NCBI GenBank assembly: GCA_003248565.1
Contig: QFOV01000104.1
Coordinates: 1-10,780 of the forward strand
DNA from: Stenotrophomonas sp.
Lineage (GTDB): Bacteria; Pseudomonadota; Gammaproteobacteria; Xanthomonadales; Xanthomonadaceae
Reading direction: 5' to 3'
Length of the DNA: 10,780 bases
Below the pieces are notes generated by a model. It was not told the DNA's origin, made no database searches, and worked only from the letters and a program-made list of their open reading frames with translations. The position numbers were made by a program, and so were the translations under genes. Below are positions 5,808 through 10,780 of the stretch, piece by piece. Each line of letters begins with the position of its first letter. Within the stretch, counting starts at the first letter, position 1.

Positions 5808-7723
5808 CAGTGACTTCTTCCACCTTCTTTGGAGTTGGGAAACGGAACAATATTGCCCCCCGCCGACTGTTCCGTCACGTCTTCGGCAGACATGAATTCG
5901 GGAATCGTTGCCGAAAGGATAGTGCGCATCGCCTCCACATCATAGGCTGCAACAGCCTTCCGGAGTGCCGCCACGTTGTTCAATACCAACTCTGGAGAGA
6001 ACTCGCGCACCCCTGCGGCCATTACTTTCGGATGCGCCGTCGGCTGGCAGTTCTCGTCGGCGTAGAACAAGCTCTCGTGCAGTTTCTCCCCCGGGCGCAA
6101 GCCGGTGTAGACGATGGGAACATCGATCCCGGGCTGCTTGCCCGCCAGCCGGATCATCTGCTCGGCAAGATGGCGGATGAACACCGGCTCGCCCATGTCC
6201 AACATGTAGATCGCCCCACGTGAGGACGAAGCCGCCGCCTGCAGAATCAACAGACAGGCCTCCGGAATCGTCATGAAATAGCGACTTACATCGGGATGGG
6301 TGACGGTAATCGGGCCGCCCTTGCGGATCTGCTCACGGAACATCGGCACCACGCTCCCCACCGAGCCCAGCACATTGCCGAAACGAACGGTGACAAAGCG
6401 GGTGTGGGCGCTGCGCCGGTTCAAGCTCTGGCAGATCATCTCGGCGTAGCGCTTGGTTGCGCCCAAAGCATTGGCCGGATCAACCGCCTTGTCGGTCGAA
6501 ATGAAGACGAAGTTCTCAACCCGCGACTCAATGCAGGCGGTGGCAACGCATTCGGTCGACAAGGTGTTGTTGCGCACTGCTTCGCGCAATTGCGCCTCCA
6601 ACAACGGCACTTGCTTGTAAGCCGCAGCATGGAACACGGTATCGGGGTTGTAGCTATGCAGCGCGTGGCGGATCACTGCAGGATCGCCGCAATCGCCCAG
6701 CACACCATGAACGTCCAGATCCGGGAAGCTCCTGCTCAGCTCCGCCTGGATATTGATCATCAGCAGCTCGCTGATTTCCAGGACCACGATGCGCGATACG
6801 CCATGCCGCGCACATTGACGGCAAAGCTCCGAACCAATGGAACCACCACCACCAGTCACCAGCACGGTACGCCCGCGCAGCCAGCTGCGCAGCAGCTCCC
6901 AATCCGGCAGGATGGGCTTGCGCCCAAGCAGGTCTTCGATGGCGACTTCCTTGAGCTGACCTGGCAGCGAGCTGCCTTCCAGAATATCGGTCAATCGCGG
7001 AACCGTGCGGAACGGCAAACCGGTGCTCTCACAAAGTGCTACCACCCGCTGCATGCCCGCGGCATCAAGCGTGGGAATCGCAATGACCAGCAGTTTGGCG
7101 CTGGTCTCCTTGGCAACCACCGCAACCTCGTCCAAGGTGCCGAGAATTGCCGCGCCGTGCAACCAAGCCCCCTGCAGGTGCGGGGAGTCATCCAGCAAGC
7201 CCACCGGCTCATAGTCGCCGGACCGACGCAGGTCCTTGATCAGGGACTCGGCAGCCTGACCGGCCCCCAACACCAGCACGCGCCGCGCGCGGGCATCCGA
7301 ATGCTGTGCCTGGTAGTCCTTCCATGCTCGGTAAAGCAGGCGGGGACCACCCAGCATCGCGGACAACGCGAAGGGGTAAACCACCAACACAGATATTGGA
7401 ATACCTTCCAAGCGGCGATAGGAAAACACCATGACTATCGCCAGCAGCCCGATGAAGCTGGCCTTGAAGATATTGATCAGGTCGGCAACCGACGCAAATC
7501 GCCACAGCCCCCGGTACAGCCCAACCTTCCAGAACGCGACCGCCTGGATCGCAATGACCGCCGCAACATCGAGCGAAAACCAGGGATGCACGGGACCGGC
7601 ATCCAGCAAGGCAAAGCGTGCCATCAGCAGTAACTGCCAGCACAACCAGACCATCACCAGGTCGTGAAGCATTACCGCATAGCGTGGACCACCGCCAACA
7701 AAGCGCTCGAACCAAGACGCCAT
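5807..7723 (-). CDS. Membrane-bound UDP-sugar 4,6-dehydratase, WbpM/CapD family
   Basis: A 638-residue polysaccharide biosynthesis protein. About four hydrophobic segments lie at 15-37, 48-66, 84-101 and 108-127. A first Rossmann-like domain follows (LGAGQAAESL from about 152), then an extended SDR domain with TGGGGSIGSE from Thr290. Relatives (P. aeruginosa WbpM, PglF, CapD) convert UDP-GlcNAc to the UDP-4-keto-6-deoxy sugar that leads to QuiNAc, FucNAc or bacillosamine. The SDR active-site run STDKAVDPANALGATKR has Ser409 and Lys424, but Leu420 stands where this family usually has Met and other SDR enzymes have Tyr. The start ATG has GAG six bases upstream, plus AAGGA overlapping the previous stop codon. 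It lies 14 bases after the sugar-1-phosphate transferase gene, the WbpL-WbpM pairing known from Pseudomonas. The family is certain; the exact sugar product is not readable. Confidence 0.93.
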   Translation of the reverse strand: MASWFERFVGGGPRYAVMLHDLVMVWLCWQLLLMARFALLDAGPVHPWFSLDVAAVIAIQAVAFWKVGLYRGLWRFASVADLINIFKASFIGLLAIVMVFSYRRLEGIPISVLVVYPFALSAMLGGPRLLYRAWKDYQAQHSDARARRVLVLGAGQAAESLIKDLRRSGDYEPVGLLDDSPHLQGAWLHGAAILGTLDEVAVVAKETSAKLLVIAIPTLDAAGMQRVVALCESTGLPFRTVPRLTDILEGSSLPGQLKEVAIEDLLGRKPILPDWELLRSWLRGRTVLVTGGGGSIGSELCRQCARHGVSRIVVLEISELLMINIQAELSRSFPDLDVHGVLGDCGDPAVIRHALHSYNPDTVFHAAAYKQVPLLEAQLREAVRNNTLSTECVATACIESRVENFVFISTDKAVDPANALGATKRYAEMICQSLNRRSAHTRFVTVRFGNVLGSVGSVVPMFREQIRKGGPITVTHPDVSRYFMTIPEACLLILQAAASSSRGAIYMLDMGEPVFIRHLAEQMIRLAGKQPGIDVPIVYTGLRPGEKLHESLFYADENCQPTAHPKVMAAGVREFSPELVLNNVAALRKAVAAYDVEAMRTILSATIPEFMSAEDVTEQSAGGNIVPFPNSKEGGRSH

Positions 7724-7737
7724 AAAGAACTCTGTCC

Positions 7738-8712
7738 TTAATTAAGTGCCTTCGCACGCAGAAGGGCCCATGCCAGTGCCGTAGCACCCAGCCAGGTAAC
7801 ACCCCCTGCCCACCCCCAACCTAGGGGAAGCCTTGAAAATTGCGCTGCAAGTGTAAGCCCCACAAGGCTGAAGAGCGAATACCCCAGCGTAACAGCTGCG
7901 TGACTGTATTCACGCTTCACAAAGCGTTGATACAGATGCTGGGTATGCGGCTGCATCCATTGCTCGCCTTTCAGCATTCGTGAAAACAACGTGAAGCCCG
8001 AATCCGCCAGAAATACCGCCGGCAACATCACCCACAGTACCGGTGCCCTGTCGGTAACACTCAGCCCAAGCGCCAGCAGACCGGCCACCAGATAGCCAAG
8101 CGCGCCACTACCCACGTCACCCATGAAAATCCGAGCCCGGGGAAAGTTGAATGGCAGGAATCCCGCACAACCTGCTGCCAGCACCCAGCCGGACAACGCA
8201 TAGGGCGCCGGCAGCATCCATGCCGCCCCCAGCCCGACCAGGATGGCCTGGGTAGTGGCCAAGCCATTGATGCCATCCATGAAGTTCCAGATGTTCACCA
8301 GCGACACGGCCAGTCCAAAACAGAACACGGCCTTCAGCAGACTACCGGTGCCCAACCATACCAATACCGCCAGCATCAGTCCGGCCAACAAGTGAACGCA
8401 TAGCCGTGGCAACGCGGGCAGCGAACGGTGATCGTCCCACCAGCCGATTCCCGCCACCATCAACAGGCCAAGCGCGAACACCAACAGCACGAGCGCATGG
8501 CCCGGCAACCACACAGCACCCAACGCGCAGGCCAGCAGTTGTGAAACCACAATGCCGATGCCGCCGCCGCGGGGAGTCGATACGATGTGACTGCGACGCT
8601 CACCAGGCTGGTCGATCAATTGCTGCCAGCGCGCATAGCGGATCGCCAGCCAGGTTACCGCTGCTGCGGTAGCCAGCACCAGCAGCACCAACCAGTAATG
8701 CGGTCCCGGCAC
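7738..8712 (-). CDS. Undecaprenyl-phosphate sugar-1-phosphate transferase, WbpL/WecA-type (GT4 family)
   Basis: A 324-residue polytopic inner-membrane protein of the MraY/WecA/WbpL group, which loads the first sugar-1-phosphate of an O-antigen or similar glycan onto undecaprenyl phosphate. Family motifs are clear: RRSHIVSTPRGGG (39-51), the aspartate pair in GWWDD (93-94), NFMDGINGLA (143-152), FMGDVGSG (196-203) and the cytoplasmic histidine motif HTQHLYQR (256-263). Many hydrophobic segments fill the rest. The start is taken as GTG at 8712-8710. An in-frame TGA, the lapB stop, lies immediately before it, and no ATG occurs before Met85, which is inside the conserved region. No good ribosome binding site is visible, so expression probably depends on translation of lapB. 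The next gene is a WbpM-type dehydratase, suggesting a QuiNAc or FucNAc initiating sugar. Confidence 0.93.
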   Translation of the reverse strand: MPGPHYWLVLLVLATAAAVTWLAIRYARWQQLIDQPGERRSHIVSTPRGGGIGIVVSQLLACALGAVWLPGHALVLLVFALGLLMVAGIGWWDDHRSLPALPRLCVHLLAGLMLAVLVWLGTGSLLKAVFCFGLAVSLVNIWNFMDGINGLATTQAILVGLGAAWMLPAPYALSGWVLAAGCAGFLPFNFPRARIFMGDVGSGALGYLVAGLLALGLSVTDRAPVLWVMLPAVFLADSGFTLFSRMLKGEQWMQPHTQHLYQRFVKREYSHAAVTLGYSLFSLVGLTLAAQFSRLPLGWGWAGGVTWLGATALAWALLRAKALN

Positions 8713-9891
8713 TCAGAGCACCGCGAAGTTCAATAGCGGCTTGACCGTACCCCACTCCTTGCAGCTGGGACACTGCCAGTGGTGCGTCCGCGCACCGAAG
8801 CCGCAACGCGTGCAGCGATAGGCTGGATTGCGGACCAGCAACTGATCGGTGATGTGCTTGAGGTCCTGCAGGGTGGCGACCGGATCAGCACCTTCGGCCA
8901 AGGTCAGATCGATCAAGGCGGACTCACCGCGCACCGATGGCCGATCCTTGAGCTGGCGCCCCAGATAGGCGCGTGCAGGTGCGGGCCCCTCCTGCTCTTC
9001 CATCAAGCGGGTGAGCGCCAACACCGGCGCGATGCCGCGGTAGTGCTCGGTCATCTCAGCCAGGAACGCACGTGCGCCTGCGAGATCACCGACATTGCGG
9101 TAGTTCTTCAGCAACTGCGGCAGGATTTCGGGCAGATAGTCCGGATCATTGCGCGCCGCCCGCTCAAACGCGCGCACGGCCGCTTCGTCGTTGCCGAAAT
9201 CGCTTTCCAGGCGACCTTCGATGATGCCTGCGCGCACGCTCATCGCATCGGCGACATTGGCCCGATTGATCGCCGCACGCGCGTCATCCAACCGCCCGGC
9301 CGCACGGTAACGCTCGGCCAGTTCGCATTCAAACTGCCCGATCAGCTTGCCCATCGGCTCGTCAGTGACCGCTTCATAGCGGGTTGCGTTCTCGATGGCC
9401 TTTTCCCAATCGCGCTCGGCCTGGTAGATGCCGATCAGATGCTTCAAGGCCTGCGGGGCACGCTGGTCGAGCTGCGCCAACTCGGTGAATACGGTTTCGG
9501 CACGATCCAGCAGGCCGGACTTCATATAGTCCTCGCCGAGCGCAAGCAAGGCCTGCACACGCTGCGTGTCACTCAGGTCATTGCGATTGACCAGACCTTG
9601 GTGCAGACGGATCGCCCGGTCCACTTCACCACGACGACGGAACAGGTGTCCCAGCGCAACCTGGGTCTCGAAGGTTTCCTTGTCCAGTTCCGCAATATGC
9701 AGGAACAACTCGATGGCCTTGTCCGGCTGCTCGTTGAGCAGATAGTTCAAGCCACGGAAATAGGTACTGGAAAGTCGGGTGACCTGATTCTCGCTGTGGC
9801 GTTGGCCACTGCGACGACCAATCACCCAGCCGGCGATCGCGGCAACCGGCAGGCACAGGAAAAACCAGAACCACTCACTGATGAAGGCCAT
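8713..9891 (-). CDS. lapB: Lipopolysaccharide assembly protein B (TPR protein with rubredoxin-type metal site)
   Basis: A 392-residue protein (E. coli LapB/YciM is 389). One N-terminal membrane anchor lies at about 4-24. TPR-like helical repeats fill roughly 35-340 (for example YLLNEQPDKAIELFLHIAEL). The C-terminus carries a rubredoxin-like metal knuckle, CTRCG...CPSC, with Cys360, 363, 374 and 377 all present. In E. coli LapB works with FtsH to degrade LpxC, so setting lipid A synthesis, and helps organise lipopolysaccharide assembly on the inner face of the inner membrane. It follows lapA by six bases, with only a weak ribosome binding site, which points to coupling. The next gene starts directly after its TGA stop, in the same frame. 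Family and length fit very well. Confidence 0.96.
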   Translation of the reverse strand: MAFISEWFWFFLCLPVAAIAGWVIGRRSGQRHSENQVTRLSSTYFRGLNYLLNEQPDKAIELFLHIAELDKETFETQVALGHLFRRRGEVDRAIRLHQGLVNRNDLSDTQRVQALLALGEDYMKSGLLDRAETVFTELAQLDQRAPQALKHLIGIYQAERDWEKAIENATRYEAVTDEPMGKLIGQFECELAERYRAAGRLDDARAAINRANVADAMSVRAGIIEGRLESDFGNDEAAVRAFERAARNDPDYLPEILPQLLKNYRNVGDLAGARAFLAEMTEHYRGIAPVLALTRLMEEQEGPAPARAYLGRQLKDRPSVRGESALIDLTLAEGADPVATLQDLKHITDQLLVRNPAYRCTRCGFGARTHHWQCPSCKEWGTVKPLLNFAVL

Positions 9892-9897
9892 CGTTGC

Positions 9898-10197
9898 TCA
9901 GCGTCCGTCAAAAGGAGAAGGCGTCTGCGCGGCAGGCGCAGCAGGTTCTGATGCCGTCAGGGCAGCAGCTTTGTTGGCGCGACGCAGTTTGGTGTACATC
10001 GGCACCACCAGCGCCGCCATCACCATGCCCCCGCCCACCAAGGCGCCGAGCAACAGCGATGCAATGATTGCGATACCCGAGGTGGTTTTGAGCACCCAGA
10101 ACGCAAGGCTGATTTCGATGGGCTGCGAGTTGAGCGAGCCGATCACCAGACCGCCTATCAACACTGCCAGCAGAATCACTAATCGAACGGTCTTCAT
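9898..10197 (-). CDS. lapA: Lipopolysaccharide assembly protein A (LapA, DUF1049)
   Basis: A 99-residue inner-membrane protein. Two hydrophobic segments (about 4-22 and 39-68) flank the conserved NSQPIEISLAFW stretch typical of LapA/YciS, and an Ala/Pro-rich cytoplasmic tail ends in PFDGR. In E. coli LapA is encoded beside LapB and interacts with it in lipopolysaccharide quality control. The same lapA-lapB order is kept here. AGGAG at 10209-10213 lies 11 bases before the ATG, a long but workable spacing. It is separated from ihfB by 96 bases that hold a hairpin, so it may be partly uncoupled from ihfB; I see no convincing promoter there. Confidence 0.93.
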   Translation of the reverse strand: MKTVRLVILLAVLIGGLVIGSLNSQPIEISLAFWVLKTTSGIAIIASLLLGALVGGGMVMAALVVPMYTKLRRANKAAALTASEPAAPAAQTPSPFDGR

Positions 10198-10249
10198 GCG
10201 CCGGCTTACTCCTGTAACAAGAGCCCGTAGCTTACCGTTCAGCGGAAGA

Positions 10250-10272
10250 AATGGCAGCAGTCAATCTGCTGC
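10250..10272 (-). terminator. Weak terminator-like hairpin between ihfB and lapA
   Basis: On the minus strand GCAGCAG - ATTGA - CTGCTGC (10272 down to 10254) is a perfect 7-bp stem with a 5-base loop, followed by CATTTCTTCC, which is pyrimidine-rich but has no real T-run. It lies 21 bases after the ihfB stop. It may give partial termination or mark a processing site; full termination is doubtful because lapA has no clear promoter of its own. Confidence 0.4.
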
Positions 10273-10293
10273 GCAACACCCAGCCAGGAGCAC

Positions 10294-10599
10294 TCAGGCA
10301 GGGTCGTTTTCCAGCGGCACCACCGAACTGACGCGCTCGCGCAGCTCCTTGCCCGGCTTGAAATGCGGAACATGCTTGCCCGGCAGCGCAACCGACTCAC
10401 CCGTCTTCGGGTTGCGGCCCAGGCGCGGCGGGCGGTAATGCAGGGAAAAACTACCGAAACCGCGGATCTCGATGCGGTCACCGGAGGACAGCGCCCCACC
10501 CATCATTTCCAGCAACGACTTCACCGCCAGATCGACATCATCAGCCTTCAGGTGCGCCTGGTGGCGCGCGAGGATTTCGATCAATTCGGATTTGGTCAT
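10294..10599 (-). CDS. ihfB: Integration host factor subunit beta
   Basis: A 101-residue DNA-bending protein (E. coli IhfB is 94), which with IHF-alpha binds specific sites and bends DNA sharply in transcription, replication and recombination. The N-terminus MTKSELIEILARH, the core DRIEIRGFGSFSLHYRPPRLGRNP and the following KTGE are typical of the beta subunit. Arg46 (IEIRGFG) and Pro64, the residue at the tip of the beta arm that wedges between bases, fall at the same positions as in E. coli. A short acidic tail extends past the usual end. It follows rpsA by 87 bases, the rpsA-ihfB order common in gammaproteobacteria. HU is the alternative family, but the beta-subunit features and context favour IHF-beta. 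Confidence 0.96.
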   Translation of the reverse strand: MTKSELIEILARHQAHLKADDVDLAVKSLLEMMGGALSSGDRIEIRGFGSFSLHYRPPRLGRNPKTGESVALPGKHVPHFKPGKELRERVSSVVPLENDPA

Positions 10600-10616
10600 T
10601 GCGTACTCGTCAATGG

Positions 10617-10631
10617 CAGGGTCTTACCCTG
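10617..10631 (-). other. Small hairpin in the ihfB leader
   Basis: CAGGGT (10617-10622), a 3-base loop and ACCCTG (10626-10631) form a 6-bp hairpin ending about 18 bases before the ihfB start. On the minus strand it follows the larger hairpin at 10635-10658 almost directly, so the rpsA-ihfB gap is mostly structured. Its function is unknown. Confidence 0.4.
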
Positions 10632-10658
10632 AAACGGCCCGGACTGATGTCCGGGCCG
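10632..10658 (-). terminator. Terminator-like hairpin after rpsA
   Basis: On the minus strand CGGCCCGGAC - ATCA - GTCCGGGCCG (10658 down to 10635) is a perfect 10-bp stem with a 4-base loop, followed only by TTTC. It lies 28 bases after the rpsA stop. The stem is strong and the T-run short, so partial termination, lowering ihfB relative to rpsA, is more likely than a full stop. Confidence 0.55.
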
Positions 10659-10686
10659 CCAGGTCAAATCTACAACAGGAAGCCGA

Positions 10687-10780
10687 TTACTCGGACTTGT
10701 TGCCGTTCAGCTGTGCACGCAGCAGCGCGCCCAGCTGGGTGGTGCCGCTGGAAGCCGAAGAGGACTGGTATTCCTCCAGC
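10687..10780 (-). CDS. rpsA: 30S ribosomal protein S1, C-terminal end (5' part outside window)
   Basis: Only the last 30 codons are present, reading LEEYQSSSASSGTTQLGALL, then RAQLNGNKSE and a TAA stop at 10689-10687. The low-complexity Ser/Thr/Gly stretch followed by LGALLRAQL resembles the tail of ribosomal protein S1 in Xanthomonadaceae. The position directly upstream of ihfB supports rpsA, because rpsA-ihfB order is widely conserved. S1 is the large RNA-binding protein of the small subunit that helps mRNAs dock. The assignment rests on this tail and synteny, as no S1 domain is inside the window. Confidence 0.8.
   Translation of the reverse strand, partial: LEEYQSSSASSGTTQLGALLRAQLNGNKSE

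Noticed and set aside
6296..7633. Open frame of 445 codons on the plus strand, opposite the dehydratase gene
   Set aside because: Gln/His/Arg-rich low-complexity protein with no family features, antisense to a well-conserved gene.
8779..9951. Open frame of 390 codons on the plus strand, opposite lapB
   Set aside because: Antisense to lapB, whose TPR and metal-binding motifs are clear; nothing recognisable in the plus-strand product.
10667..10672. TAGATT on the minus strand as a -10 box for ihfB
   Set aside because: Only four of six bases match and the sequence 17 bases upstream (TCCGAG) is not a -35 element.

Overview
The window looks like ordinary chromosome from a Xanthomonadaceae gammaproteobacterium, most likely Stenotrophomonas or a close relative. 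The reasons are high G+C, strongly G/C-biased third codon positions, and protein sequences and gene order that I associate with that family. I recognised the genes from memory of protein families; no database search was possible. I see no mobile element, CRISPR array, tRNA or rRNA. Gaps between genes are all shorter than about 210 bases.

Layout. (1) Positions 1-210, minus strand: the start of ndk, with a leader that holds an intrinsic terminator about 45 bases before the start codon. (2) Positions 390-4768, plus strand: a fatty-acid beta-oxidation operon made of a PsrA-type TetR repressor, a FadN-type two-domain enzyme (3-hydroxyacyl-CoA dehydrogenase plus enoyl-CoA hydratase) and a thiolase. 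A near-ideal PsrA operator overlaps the probable promoter, and a strong terminator closes the operon. (3) Positions 4856-10780, minus strand: the 3' end of rpsA, then ihfB, lapA, lapB, a WbpL/WecA-type sugar-phosphate transferase, a WbpM/CapD-type dehydratase and galU. From lapA to galU the genes are packed with gaps of 14 bases or fewer, one abutting stop/start pair and one overlapping pair.

How the parts work together. In the plus-strand operon, acyl-CoA probably releases the repressor and turns on the middle and last steps of beta-oxidation. In Xanthomonadaceae this could also touch turnover of the DSF fatty-acid signals (inference). The minus-strand cluster joins control of lipopolysaccharide amount (LapA/LapB, which in E. 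coli adjust LpxC proteolysis by FtsH) to the first steps of O-antigen or other surface glycan synthesis: lipid-linked sugar initiation, UDP-sugar 4,6-dehydration and UDP-glucose supply.

I found no clearly new system. The points most worth a second look are: the lapB/glycosyltransferase junction, where a single TGA separates two genes in the same frame; the compact rpsA-ihfB-...-wbpL-wbpM arrangement, which resembles the edges of the Pseudomonas O-antigen locus without its middle; a leucine at the expected catalytic Met/Tyr position of the dehydratase; the ndk leader terminator; and a large nested hairpin between the two beta-oxidation genes.
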